A stretch of DNA of 64,000 nucleotides, from positions 1,054,001 through 1,118,000 of the forward strand of contig CAVRXH010000006.1 in the NCBI GenBank assembly GCA_963725175.1, read 5' to 3'. A program made the translations under genes and the position numbers. This document shows, in pieces, positions 26,643-35,573 of this stretch. The first letter of the stretch is position 1, and the number at the start of each line of letters is the position of its first letter. The DNA comes from DASUBV01 sp963725175. Lineage in GTDB: Bacteria > Actinomycetota > Actinomycetes > Streptosporangiales > Streptosporangiaceae. Under the pieces are notes generated by a model, which did no database searches, was not told the DNA's origin, and saw nothing but the letters and a program-made list of their open reading frames with translations.

Positions 26643-27629
26643 TCAGGTAGCTGCCACTCCGGCGCGCGGCCGCAGTCCGTCTGAGTAGAGATGGTCAAGG
26701 CCGTCGGCCGGGCCGAGCCGCGGGCTGCTCAGGGCGAATTCCACCGCCGCGTCCAGCACCGCCTCGACCTCGGCGTCGATGCGCTCGCGCGCACCGGGCG
26801 CCACCCGGCTGGCCTGAAGCGGCAGCGGGTCCCGCTCGCGCCAGGCGGCCACCTCCTCCGGCTCCCGGTAGTGCAGGCCCGCGGTCATCTCGAAGGTGTG
26901 GTGGCCCTCGTAGCGGTAGGTGCGGAACTCCAGCAGGCTCGGCCCCTGCCCGGCCCGCGCCCTGGCCACCGCGCGGGTCATCGCGTCCAGCACCACCAGC
27001 GGGTCCATCCCGTCATGGGAAGACGACGGGATGCCGAACGCCTCGCCGCGTCCGGTAACCGAGCCGGCGATGGCCGCGGCCGCGGGCAGGGTGGTCGCGT
27101 ACAGGTTGTTCTCGCAGACGAAGATCGCCGGGACCTTCCACAGCGACGCCAGGTTCAGCCCTTCGAGCAGCGCGCCCTGGCTGACCGCGCCGTCGCCGAA
27201 GATGCTCACCGCGACCCGGTCGGTGCCCGCCTTGGCCATCGCCCAGGCCGCCCCTGCCGCCATCGGCGCACCGTGGCCGACCGTGCCGGTAGACCCGTAG
27301 ACCCCGGAGCTGAAGTCCGACGGGTGGAAGGACCCGCCGCGGCCCCTGGCCACCCCGGTGGCCCGGCCGGCCATCTCGGCGAGCAGCCGGCCGGGATCGC
27401 TGCCCTTGGCCAGCAGGTGCCCGTGGCCGCGGTGATTGGCCATCATGATGTCGTCAGGGCGCAGCGCCGCGCCGATCCCGGCCGCCACCCCTTCCTGCCC
27501 GATGCACGGGTGAATGCCGCTGGCGATGTCACCCGACTTGACCAGCTCGATCGAGCGTTCCTCGAAACGGCGGATCAGCCGGATCGTCCGGTACAGATCT
27601 TCCGGGGGTACTCCCCCGCGCTCGGCCAT
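26643..27629 (-). CDS. Thiamine-diphosphate E1 component, alpha subunit, copy 2
   Basis: 328 residues from ATG 27629, which has GAGGAGGGG about 8 bases upstream; the frame is open further upstream but that part looks non-coding. NHRGHGHLLAKGSDP, the ThDP motif from GDGAVSQG to CENN, and HHTFEM...YREPEEVAAW are present. Pairs with the downstream beta subunit and parallels copy 1. Supplies an acyl-ThDP intermediate, perhaps for an ACP of the same operon (30687). Confidence 0.88.
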   Translation of the reverse strand: MAERGGVPPEDLYRTIRLIRRFEERSIELVKSGDIASGIHPCIGQEGVAAGIGAALRPDDIMMANHRGHGHLLAKGSDPGRLLAEMAGRATGVARGRGGSFHPSDFSSGVYGSTGTVGHGAPMAAGAAWAMAKAGTDRVAVSIFGDGAVSQGALLEGLNLASLWKVPAIFVCENNLYATTLPAAAAIAGSVTGRGEAFGIPSSSHDGMDPLVVLDAMTRAVARARAGQGPSLLEFRTYRYEGHHTFEMTAGLHYREPEEVAAWRERDPLPLQASRVAPGARERIDAEVEAVLDAAVEFALSSPRLGPADGLDHLYSDGLRPRAGVAAT

Positions 27630-27691
27630 GACCGCTGTCCCCTCCTCACAATGCTTTAGGTAAGCGACTCTGGTGACGCCCGCGCGGGCGG

Positions 27692-28457
27692 TTACCTGAC
27701 TAGTCGCCCGAATGTCCGTACCGACCAGGTGGTGGTCACGGTGGCCAGGACGATGACAATGATGAAGCTGATCCATACCGAGGAGGCGGCTATATCGCTG
27801 TTAAACAGCGAGCGCATTCCGTTGGTCGCCCAGTAGAAGGGATTCCACCTGGCGATCTCCAGCAGCCACAGCGGGGCCAGGGTCAGCGGCAGCATCACGC
27901 CGGCCAGCAGCATGATGGGCTGGCCGAATGTGTTGATCATCGGGCCCAGGGTGGCCTCGTTGCGCACCTTCAGCGTGATCGCGTAAGAGAACTGCACCGC
28001 CATTACCGACAGCAGGAACAGCAGCAGGTACGCGATCAGCAGGTCGCCGATGTTGACCCGCAGCCCGAACGGGATCGCCAGCAGGGTGATCAGCACGCCC
28101 TGGAGCATCAGCATGACGTTCTCGCGGAAGCCGCGGCCGAGCATCAGCGCCAGCCGGCTGCACCGGGGTGACCCTGGCCCGCTCGATGATGCCCGAGCGC
28201 AGCTCGCGGAGCAGGCCGAAGCCGGAGTAGGTGCCGCCCAGGATGGCCATGACCGTGAGCAGGCCGGGCACGTAGATCCGGTAGGCCTGCGCGTAGGTGG
28301 TCACCCCCTCGGCCGACAGCGCCAGCTTGAGCATCGGGGCGAACAGGATGATGTAGGTGACCGGCTGCCCGAGGCCGACCGCGATCCATAGCGGTGAGCG
28401 GCCGACCAGCAGGAAATGCCGCTGGAAGATCAGCCAGGTATCGCGGAGGAATTTCAC
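27692..28457 (-). pseudogene. ABC-2 type permease, interrupted by a one-base frameshift near 28160
   Basis: From GTG 28457 the N-terminal half (KFLRDTWLIFQRHFLL..., three hydrophobic segments, ending IIERARVTPV) is in one frame. The C-terminal half (MLGRGFRENVMLMLQG... to 27692, further helices) is in another. The intact paralogue at 38410-39174 continues ARVTPTSRLALLLGRAL at this point. Deleting one base near 28160 restores the equivalent VTPVSRLALMLGRG. Either a sequencing error or a dead gene. It is preceded by its ATPase gene (28475-29431), so the pair formed an exporter of the DrrAB kind. Confidence 0.75.
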
Positions 28458-28474
28458 GGCAGGTCCCTTCCTGG

Positions 28475-29431
28475 CTACTTCTCGCGCAGCGTGCGGCCGG
28501 TCTTGGTGAGGAACACGTCGTCCAGGCTGGGGCGGCTCAGCTCGATCGCGCCCAGCTCCACGCCCGCCCCGTCCAGCACCCGCTGGATCAGCGGGATCGC
28601 GGTCGCGCCCTTGTCCACGTACAGCCGCAGGCCGCCCTCGTCGATGAACTCGCACTTGTTCACGTAGGGCTGCGCGCCGAGCAGGTCGGCGGCCCGTGGC
28701 GCGGAGCCGTTCAGGGCCAGCGCCAGCACGTCACCGGAGATCTCCTGCTTGAGCTCGTCCGGCGTGCCCTCGGCAACGATCTCGCCGTGGTCGATGATGG
28801 CGATCCGGTCGCAGAGCGCGTCGGCCTCCTCCAGGTAGTGCGTGGTGATGAAGACGGTCATGCCTTCCTTGCGCAGCCGCCTGATCTCCTCCCACAGGTG
28901 CGCGCGGCTCTGCGGGTCAAGGCCGACGGTCGGCTCGTCGAGGAACAGCATCTGCGGCTCGTGAATGATGCCGAGCGCGATGTCGACCCGGCGGCGCTGG
29001 CCGCCCGAGTAGGTCTTGCACCGGCGGTCGGCGAACTCGGTGAGCTCGAACGCCTCAAGCGCCGCGTCGGCCCGGCGCCTGGCCTCGGCCTTACTCAGGC
29101 CGTGCATCCGCGCCTGGAGGATCAGCTCCTCCCGCGCGCTCACCTCATCCCAGGTGCCGCCGCCCTGCGCCACGTAGCCGACCCGCTCGCGGACCAGGCC
29201 CGGATCGGTGCGCAGGTCCGCGCCGGCGATGATGGCCTCGCCGCCGTCCGGCGGCAGCAGGGTCGCCAGCATCCGCAGCGTGGTGGTCTTGCCTGCGCCG
29301 TTCGGGCCAAGGAAGCCGAAGATCTCGCCCTCGGCGACCGACAGGTCAACGCCGCGCACCGCCTCGACGGTGGTCGCCTTGCGGCCCTTTCCCGACTGGA
29401 AGGACTTGCGCAGGCCTTTCGTCTCAATCAT
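28475..29431 (-). CDS. ABC transporter ATP-binding protein (DrrA-like, ABC-2 exporter)
   Basis: 318 residues from ATG 29431 (GGGAG about 10 bases upstream). Walker A GPNGAGKTTT, signature YSGGQRRRVDIA, Walker B MLFLDEPTVGLD and switch His in TTHYLEEAD. The C-terminal extension (DELKQEISGD...) is typical of the DrrA/CcmA drug-export ATPases. The frame is also open upstream into the glycosyltransferase without a stop, so an apparent in-frame fusion exists. It could energise the intact permease at 38410-39174 if its own neighbour is non-functional. Confidence 0.88.
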   Translation of the reverse strand: MIETKGLRKSFQSGKGRKATTVEAVRGVDLSVAEGEIFGFLGPNGAGKTTTLRMLATLLPPDGGEAIIAGADLRTDPGLVRERVGYVAQGGGTWDEVSAREELILQARMHGLSKAEARRRADAALEAFELTEFADRRCKTYSGGQRRRVDIALGIIHEPQMLFLDEPTVGLDPQSRAHLWEEIRRLRKEGMTVFITTHYLEEADALCDRIAIIDHGEIVAEGTPDELKQEISGDVLALALNGSAPRAADLLGAQPYVNKCEFIDEGGLRLYVDKGATAIPLIQRVLDGAGVELGAIELSRPSLDDVFLTKTGRTLREK

Positions 29432-30690
29432 CACAGCAGGCTCCCGGCAGGGCGATGAGCGCGCGGCGGAGCCGGCGCGGAAGGGTGGGCGGGCAGGCCT
29501 GGCAAGGCCGGCGGGCGAGCTGGCCAGCGCAGGCTCGCCGGCCAGCGACTCCAGGCGCTCCGCGGCCGCCGCGGCGCCGCCCGCCTCGGTAAAGGAGTCA
29601 CGGATGCGCTCCGCGGCGGCCCGGTAGGACGGGTCACGCAGGATCGTGCGGATCGCCTCGCGCAGCTCGGCCGGGGTGACCCGGCCGAACCGGACCCGCA
29701 GGCCGGCGCCGAGATCGGCTACCCGCTGGGCGTTGATCGGCTGGTCGCGGGTCAGCGGCGCGACGACGAGCGGGACGCCGCGGCTGAGGGTCTCGCAGAC
29801 GGTGTTCTGCCCGCCGTGGCAGACCACCAGGTCCAGGCGCGTCATCAGGTCGAGCAGCGGCACCCGGGGCATGACCAGGACGTTCTCCGGCGGATCCGGG
29901 ACCTCCCCGGCCGGCGCGATGAGGATGCCCTGCACCTGGTCGCGCAGCGGGCGCAGCGCCTCCACGGCTCTTATATAGAAGTCTCCCGAGCCGCTGGCGT
30001 TGCTCTCCGCCATGGTGCCCACGGTGACCAGCACGTGCCGCCGCGCCGGGTCCAGCCAGTCCCAGGGGAAGTCCGGCGTCTCCGGCCGGGGCCCGAGGGC
30101 GGGCCGACCAGCGCGTAGTGACCGGGAAAGTGGTAGTCGCCGGTGAACGCGGCCGACAGGAAGGCGATCACCAGGTAAGGAGAGAAGCGCAGGTCGGGGC
30201 TCGCCGGCCCGGCGGGCAGCCGCGCGGCCGCTCGTAAGGTCTCCTGGTGGCCGCGGATCCAGGCGTCCACCTTCGGCATGTGCGCGTACGGGTGGGTCAG
30301 CTCCATGGACGAGCTGGCCATCGTCGCCCACCGCAGGCCGTGCCGCTCGGCGACCAGCGCCCCGGCGAACGCGTGCTGGTCCACCACCACCACGTCGGGC
30401 TGGCTGGCCCGCACTGCCTTCTCCACCGACGGCAGGGTGAACTTGGTGAACGGCAGCACGAACTCGGCCCACAGCGAGCGCACCGACGCCAGCTTGATGT
30501 CGCCCTGCCCCCGGTAGGGCCGCATGCCCGTGGGGTAGATGACCGGGCCGGCGCCGATCCAGGAGCGCAGCTTCCTCTCCGCGCCCACCCACCGCACGTC
30601 ATGACCGCGCGCGGTCAGCTCCTGGGCCACCGCGTCCGCCGGGAACACGTGGCCCGCCAGCGGCAGCGGCACGAACAGGAACCGGCTCAT
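29432..30690 (-). pseudogene. MGT/UGT-type glycosyltransferase, frameshifted near 30107 and open into the ABC ATPase
   Basis: From ATG 30690 (ATGA overlap with the ACP) the N-terminal half reads MSRFLFVPLPLAGHVFPADA, the acceptor domain of a GT1 glycosyltransferase. After ...HYALVGPP the frame changes. The other frame carries the nucleotide-sugar domain with VLVTVGTM, PRVPLLDLM and VCHGGQNTVCETLSRGVPLVV...DQPINAQRV. One missing base in a C-run near 30107 explains the break. No stop separates the C-terminal half from the ATPase at 29431. Predicted to glycosylate the cluster product. If the indel is a sequencing error the enzyme is complete at about 420 residues. Confidence 0.75.
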
Positions 30691-31010
30691 CCGCGCGCCC
30701 CGGCGGCCAGCGCTCCGGCCGCGCCCGCCACGTAGCTGGCCACCCCGGCGACGGTCAGCGCCAGTATCTCGTCGATGCCCAGGCTCGCCACGTAGCCGGC
30801 CAGGTCGACCTCATCGCCGTAAGCGCGGGCCAGCGCCAGCGACAGGGCGGTCAGCTCCACGCTCTCGATGTCCAGGTCGGCTTCGAGCCGGCTATCCGGC
30901 GCGACGGCGGCGGCCCACTGGTCGCCCTCGCCCGTCACCTCGGCCAGGATCGCGGGCAGCGCCGCCAGCACCAGATCGCTGACCTGCCCGCGGGCTGGCT
31001 CTACCGTCAT
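30687..31010 (-). CDS. Acyl carrier protein
   Basis: 107 residues from ATG 31010, with GGGAGGGA about 8 bases upstream. The phosphopantetheine site is EADLDIESVELTALSLAL (Ser of IES). First gene of the minus-strand unit ACP, glycosyltransferase, ABC ATPase, permease, E1 alpha, E1 beta. It is divergent from the third condensation-domain gene, repeating the ACP/condensation arrangement seen at 22.4 kb. Candidate acceptor for the acyl unit generated by the E1 pair of the same operon. Confidence 0.85.
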   Translation of the reverse strand: MTVEPARGQVSDLVLAALPAILAEVTGEGDQWAAAVAPDSRLEADLDIESVELTALSLALARAYGDEVDLAGYVASLGIDEILALTVAGVASYVAGAAGALAAGARG

Positions 31011-31144
31011 CCCGGTCCCTCCCTGTTGGCCGGCGACCCGGCCCGCTCCCCCGGCTCGCGGTGGCGCACGCGACAACGGCCTCCGCTGGGAGAGGCGTGT
31101 CAGATGCTACGAAAGCACAATGATTGCCGATTTGAAAGGGCACT

Positions 31145-31172
31145 TTGTTCTAGTTCTGCACCGGGTTATGAT
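31145..31172 (+). promoter_or_regulatory. Candidate promoter of third condensation-domain gene
   Basis: TTGTTC (31145-31150), 16 bases, TATGAT (31167-31172), about 60 bp before the start codon, in an A+T-rich patch of the divergent spacer 31011-31231. Confidence 0.4.
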
Positions 31173-31231
31173 CCGGTCATCTGGCGCGGAAGCCGCACTC
31201 GCTGCTGCGCGCACGACGGCAGTGAGGTGGC

Positions 31232-32617
31232 ATGACGGAGCAGGTCCTCGTCCCGTTCGATGGGGAAGACTCCGGTGTCGGCGAGCTGACCTGGGGACAG
31301 CGCGAGATCTGGCTGCTGATGCGGCAGCAGCGCTCGTCGCTGTGCATCGGCAGCACGTTACCGCTGCGCCGCGGAACGACCATTGACGACGTCACCGCCG
31401 GCCTTTCTTACCTGATGCGCCGGCACCAGTCGCTGCGCACTCGCCTGGAACTGCGAAATGGCGAGCCGCCGCGCCAGGTGCTGGCCAGCTCGGGCAAGAT
31501 CGCGCTGGAGGTCATCGACTCCGGCGGCACCGACCCGGCACGGGCAGCCGCCACAGCTTGCTCCCGTTTCGCGGAAGAGGACTTCGACTACCAGGCCGAG
31601 TGGCCGGTGCGGTGGGCGCTGATCTTAGGCGATGGCACCCCTTGTTACCTGGTCTGCGTGGTGTGCCACCTAGCCGCCGACGGCTACGGGGTCGCCGCGC
31701 TGCTCGCCGACCTGGACAGCCGGGGCCTGCCGGGCAGGAAGGCGCCGGGGCAGAAGGCGCCCGGCCAGAAGACACCGGGCACCCAGCCGCTGGCGCAGGC
31801 CCGCGCGCAGCAGGCGGCGGCCCGCACCAGCGCCAAGGCGCTGGCCTACTGGGCGCGGCTGCTGCGCGACATCCCGGCCCGCCGGTTCGGCCACTCCCCC
31901 GGCCGCTGCATGCCGCGGTACTGGCAGCTCTGCTATGAGTCGCCCGCCTCGCACCTGGCGGTGCTGGCGGTGGCCGCGCGAACCGGGGTCAGCACCTCGA
32001 CCGTGCTGCTCGCCGCGTTCGCGGTGATGATGTCCCGGCTCACCGGCAGCCAGCCGGCCGTCGTGCAGGTGGTGGTGAGCAACCGGTTCCGCCCCGGCTT
32101 CGCCGCCACGGTCAGCCCGGTCAACCAGACCGGCCTGTGCGTCATCGACGTCGCGGACGTCACCTTCGACGAGGCGGTCGCCAGGGCCTGGAAGGCCACC
32201 ATGGCCGCCTACAAGTTCGCCTACTACGACCCGCGCGGCCGGGAGAAGCTGATCGCCTCGGTCAGCGCCGAGCGCGGCGAGACCGTCGACGTCGGCTGCT
32301 TCCTCAACGACCGGCGGATCGCCAGCCGCCGCGAGCCCGACGGCGCGCAGCCGCCGCCCGGCCGCCAGGCGCTGCGCAGCGCCCTGAGCCGGTCCGAGCT
32401 GCGCTGGGGATTCCGCAGGGACCGGCCGACCGGCCGGTGCTTCCTGCTGATCGACGACGTGCCCGACATGGTCTTCTACGAGATGGTCGCCGACACCGAC
32501 TACGTGTCCCCGGCCGACATGGAGGCCTGCCTGCGCGGCATGGAGGACGTGACGGTCGCCGCCGCCCTCGATCCGGCCGCCCGCACCGGGGTCTCGCCCG
32601 TGCCGCAGGAAGCCTGA
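31232..32617 (+). CDS. Free-standing condensation-domain protein, copy 3
   Basis: 461 residues from ATG 31232 with GTGAGG upstream, the same site as in the other two copies. ELTWGQREIW, RHQSLRTRLE and the catalytic VVCHLAADG (Cys145, His146, Asp150, Gly151) again show Cys in place of the first His. A C-terminal LNDRRI precedes a Pro-rich stretch. More diverged than copies 1 and 2. Start of a seven-gene plus-strand operon through the formyltransferase at 37797. Likely an acyl-transfer or amide/ester-forming enzyme using carrier-bound donors. Confidence 0.82.
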   Translation: MTEQVLVPFDGEDSGVGELTWGQREIWLLMRQQRSSLCIGSTLPLRRGTTIDDVTAGLSYLMRRHQSLRTRLELRNGEPPRQVLASSGKIALEVIDSGGTDPARAAATACSRFAEEDFDYQAEWPVRWALILGDGTPCYLVCVVCHLAADGYGVAALLADLDSRGLPGRKAPGQKAPGQKTPGTQPLAQARAQQAAARTSAKALAYWARLLRDIPARRFGHSPGRCMPRYWQLCYESPASHLAVLAVAARTGVSTSTVLLAAFAVMMSRLTGSQPAVVQVVVSNRFRPGFAATVSPVNQTGLCVIDVADVTFDEAVARAWKATMAAYKFAYYDPRGREKLIASVSAERGETVDVGCFLNDRRIASRREPDGAQPPPGRQALRSALSRSELRWGFRRDRPTGRCFLLIDDVPDMVFYEMVADTDYVSPADMEACLRGMEDVTVAAALDPAARTGVSPVPQEA

Positions 32618-32628
32618 GACGGGCAGCC

Positions 32629-33561
32629 GTGACGGCGCTGGAGGCGGTGTCCACCTACCTGCCCGAGCACCGGGTGCCGATCGAGGACCTGGCACCGGGG
32701 TTCGGCCTGACGACGATGCAGATGAAGGTGTTCAAGCGGTTCCAGGGCCTGTCCGAGATCCGGCTGGACCCCGGCGGCTCGCTGACCGACCTGCTGCTGG
32801 CAGGCGCCGCCGGGCTGGCGGAACTGCGCGGCCGCGAGCACCTGGTCAGGTACGTGCTGCACGCCAGGGCCATGCCGGTGGTGGCGCCCTACCCGGTCAA
32901 CCCGCTGCACGAGACCTGCCGGGCGCTCGGCCTGGAGAAGGCGCTGACCTTCACGGTGACCCACCACGCCTGCGCGACCAGCCTGCTCGCCATCGACCTG
33001 GCCGGCCGGCTGCTGGCCGCCGACGGCGAGCCAGGCGCGCTGGCACTGGTGCTGTCCGGCGAGAAGGCCTTCACCAGGGACGCGCAGATCGTGCCCGGCA
33101 CCTCCATCTTCGGCGAGGGCGCCGCCGCCTGCCTGGTGCGGGCCGACGGGGACCGGGACCGGATGCTCTCCTACGCGACCACCACGGTCGGCGAGTTCGA
33201 CGGCCGGCTCGACGACTCGCCCGAGGTGATGGCCAGGTACGAGCAGGAGTACCCGCTGGCCCTCGGATCTGCGGTGCAGGGCGCGGTGGCGCAGGCCGGG
33301 CTCAGCCTCGACGACATCAGCGTGATCCTGCCGCACAACGTCAACGTGGTGTCCTGGCGCCGGCTCAGCCGGCGGCTCGGCTTCCCGGTGGACCGGGTCG
33401 TGCTGGACAACGTGCCCGTCACCGGGCACGCGTTCTGCGCCGATGCCTTCCTCAACTACGCCACCGCCCGGCGGCGCGGGCTGCTGTGCCGCGGCGGCCG
33501 GTACCTGATGGCGGCGGCCGGGTTAGGCGCCACGTTCTCCGCCATGGTCTTCGAGCATTAG
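32629..33561 (+). CDS. Ketosynthase III-like protein (FabH/CerJ-type)
   Basis: 310 residues from GTG 32629, 11 bp after the previous stop. Nucleophile Cys in THHACATSLLAIDLA and catalytic His in VILPHNVNVVSWRR. The usual third residue (Asn in GNTSAAS) is replaced: the motif reads VTGHAFCADAF. Variants without that Asn include acyl-transferring KASIII relatives such as CerJ, so O- or N-acylation of an acceptor is as plausible as C-C condensation. A carrier protein gene follows by 22 bp. Confidence 0.8.
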   Translation: MTALEAVSTYLPEHRVPIEDLAPGFGLTTMQMKVFKRFQGLSEIRLDPGGSLTDLLLAGAAGLAELRGREHLVRYVLHARAMPVVAPYPVNPLHETCRALGLEKALTFTVTHHACATSLLAIDLAGRLLAADGEPGALALVLSGEKAFTRDAQIVPGTSIFGEGAAACLVRADGDRDRMLSYATTTVGEFDGRLDDSPEVMARYEQEYPLALGSAVQGAVAQAGLSLDDISVILPHNVNVVSWRRLSRRLGFPVDRVVLDNVPVTGHAFCADAFLNYATARRRGLLCRGGRYLMAAAGLGATFSAMVFEH

Positions 33562-33583
33562 CGGCCGGATGGGAGAGACACGA

Positions 33584-33877
33584 ATGGGACAGGAAGCCGT
33601 GACCACAGAACTCGACGCCGAGCTGCGGCAGCAGGTCTACGACGCCATCGGCGAGCTGCTGCCGCGCGTGCTTGGCCGGGAGATACCGCAGATGACCGAG
33701 GCCTCGCTGCTGATGAGCGAGCTTGGCATGCGCTCGGCGAACATGCTGGAGCTGCTGCTGGAGCTGGAAGAGAGCCTGGAGATCCAGATCGACGTCGAGG
33801 ACATCGACCAGGGCAACGTCAGCTCGGTCGGCGACCTGGCGGACTTCGTGGCCGGCCACGCCACGACGGACGGCTGA
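33584..33877 (+). CDS. Acyl carrier protein
   Basis: 97 residues from ATG 33584, with GGGAGAGA upstream; ATG 33569 is in frame but overlaps that ribosome site. The attachment site is LGMRSANMLELLLELEE, Ser in place of the Ser of DSL. Very acidic C-terminus. Sits between the two KASIII-like genes and is their likely partner. Confidence 0.85.
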   Translation: MGQEAVTTELDAELRQQVYDAIGELLPRVLGREIPQMTEASLLMSELGMRSANMLELLLELEESLEIQIDVEDIDQGNVSSVGDLADFVAGHATTDG

Positions 33878-33881
33878 GCCG

Positions 33882-34856
33882 GTGTACCTGGCCGGCCCGC
33901 CCGACGCCGCGGGGCCCGGCGGGCTCCCGGTGGGTGGCTGGCCGCTGCGGGTCAGCCCCGCGGGCCGGGCTCTCTTCGACGGCTCGTCGCCGGCGGCGCT
34001 TGACCCGATGCTCCGGGTCTACCTCGCCGACATGGTCCGCCCGTACGGCGTGCCGCTCCGCGACGACCTGCTGGAGTCGGGCGCCGGGCAGTCCTACGGC
34101 GAGATGGCGGGCGCGCTGCTGGAGAAGGAGCTGCCCGCCGGCGAGCCGGTCGACCTGCTGGTGCTGGCGTTCGCGGTAGGCGACGTGGTGCCCGGCCGGG
34201 CCACGGCATCGCACCTGAGCTCCCGTTGCCCCGGACGGCCTGCCGCCTTCGCGGTCTGCGACCAGGGCATCGCGGCGCCGTTCACCGCGCTGCGGCTGAT
34301 CCGCGAGTACGCGCGCACCCCGGGCTGCCGGCGCGCGCTGCTGATCGTGACCGAGCAGGCCACCCTGCATTACGAGCAGCCGGCCCCGGCGGCGGTGCCG
34401 GCCAGGCACGCGGCGGTGGCGCTGCTGTGCGCGGACTCCGGTCCCGGGCGGCTGGCCACGCTGCGGCTGCGCACCGGGGTGGGCGCGGACGAGGCGGCCG
34501 GGGCGCTCGGCGAGACGCTGGCGGAGTTGACCAGCGGGGTGGGCGGGGCGGAAAGTACGAGCGTGATCCTCGGCGAGGGCGCGGCCGGGCTGGCCGCGAG
34601 CGTGACGGGCAGTCTCGGCGGCGGGCTGGCCGCCGAGGTGATCGCCGCGCCGGCCGGGCAGCCGTGCACCGGGGCGTGGTGGGAGCTGGCGGGCCGGCTG
34701 CCCGGCTGGAGCGAGGCCGGCCGCCGGGTGCTGCTCGCCGACTACGAGCCGGCGCTCGGCTACCTCTGCGCCAGCGTCATCGAGGTCGAGGCGGCGGGGG
34801 CCGCCGCGCGGGTGGCGGACGGGGCGGCGGTGCCGGGCGGGCGGCGGGAATCGTGA
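33882..34856 (+). CDS. Second ketosynthase III-like / thiolase-fold protein
   Basis: 324 residues from GTG 33882, 4 bp after the ACP stop. The N-terminal half has the KASIII pattern: LADMVRPYGVPLRDDLLESG, then VDLLVLAFAVGDVVPGR and FAVCDQGIAAPFTALRLI, where Cys could be the nucleophile. The C-terminal half is Ala/Gly-rich and I cannot place a catalytic His with confidence. It may form a heterodimer with the 32629 protein or act as a structural partner. Stop overlaps the next GTG. Confidence 0.65.
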   Translation: MYLAGPPDAAGPGGLPVGGWPLRVSPAGRALFDGSSPAALDPMLRVYLADMVRPYGVPLRDDLLESGAGQSYGEMAGALLEKELPAGEPVDLLVLAFAVGDVVPGRATASHLSSRCPGRPAAFAVCDQGIAAPFTALRLIREYARTPGCRRALLIVTEQATLHYEQPAPAAVPARHAAVALLCADSGPGRLATLRLRTGVGADEAAGALGETLAELTSGVGGAESTSVILGEGAAGLAASVTGSLGGGLAAEVIAAPAGQPCTGAWWELAGRLPGWSEAGRRVLLADYEPALGYLCASVIEVEAAGAAARVADGAAVPGGRRES

Positions 34857-35539
34857 CCGGGCACGTTGACCTGTGGCTGATCCGCACCGGGCTGCCCGAG
34901 GACCAGCTAGCTCGCCTGGAACGGGTGCTTGACGCCGCCGAGCGGGACCGGGCCGCCGCCATGACCCACGACGGCGACCGGCGCAGGTTCATCGCCACGC
35001 ACGGCGTGGCACGGCTGATCATCGGCGCCCGGCTGGGCCTGCCGCCCGAGGAACTGCGCTGGCGGCACGGCCCGCACGGCAAGCCGGAGCTGGCCGGCGA
35101 CGCGGCCGGGCTTGAGGTCAGCCTGTCGCACTCCGGCGGACTGGCCGCGCTGGCGCTGGCCGACGGGCGGCCGGTCGGCGTGGACATCCAGTTCCGCACC
35201 TCGGGCCTGGACCCGGCGCGGATGTCGGCCAGGTTCTACCCGCCGGCCGAGGCGCGGTTCGTCACCTCGGCCCGCGGCCAGGACCGCCAGGCCAGCCGGT
35301 TCCTGCGGCTGTGGGCGCGCAAGGAAGCCGTCGTCAAGGTTTCCGGCGGCCGGCTCTTTCCCGGCCTGCGGCTCCCGGTCAGTGGCCGGGGCCAGGTCAT
35401 CGTGCCCGGCGGCGGGCTGCCGCCGGGACCCTGCCTGGTCCGCGACGTCCCGGTCGCGGCGGGCTGCTACGGCGCGGTCGCGGCGGACGGCACGCTGCCC
35501 TGCCGGGTCACCAGGCACTGGTGGCCGGCGGCGGGCTGA
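34853..35539 (+). CDS. 4'-phosphopantetheinyl transferase (Sfp type)
   Basis: 228 residues from GTG 34853 (GTGA overlap). Family motifs in order: HGPHGKPEL (P1), VSLSHSGG (P1b), GVDIQF with the Mg-binding Asp (P2) and FLRLWARKEAVVK with W.RKEA.xK (P3). Activates carrier proteins by transferring phosphopantetheine from CoA to Ser. Its presence supports the cluster's five carrier proteins being used. Confidence 0.92.
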   Translation: MTGHVDLWLIRTGLPEDQLARLERVLDAAERDRAAAMTHDGDRRRFIATHGVARLIIGARLGLPPEELRWRHGPHGKPELAGDAAGLEVSLSHSGGLAALALADGRPVGVDIQFRTSGLDPARMSARFYPPAEARFVTSARGQDRQASRFLRLWARKEAVVKVSGGRLFPGLRLPVSGRGQVIVPGGGLPPGPCLVRDVPVAAGCYGAVAADGTLPCRVTRHWWPAAG

Positions 35540-35573
35540 GCGGGCCAGGGTGAGCGGGTCAGGGGAGGACAGG

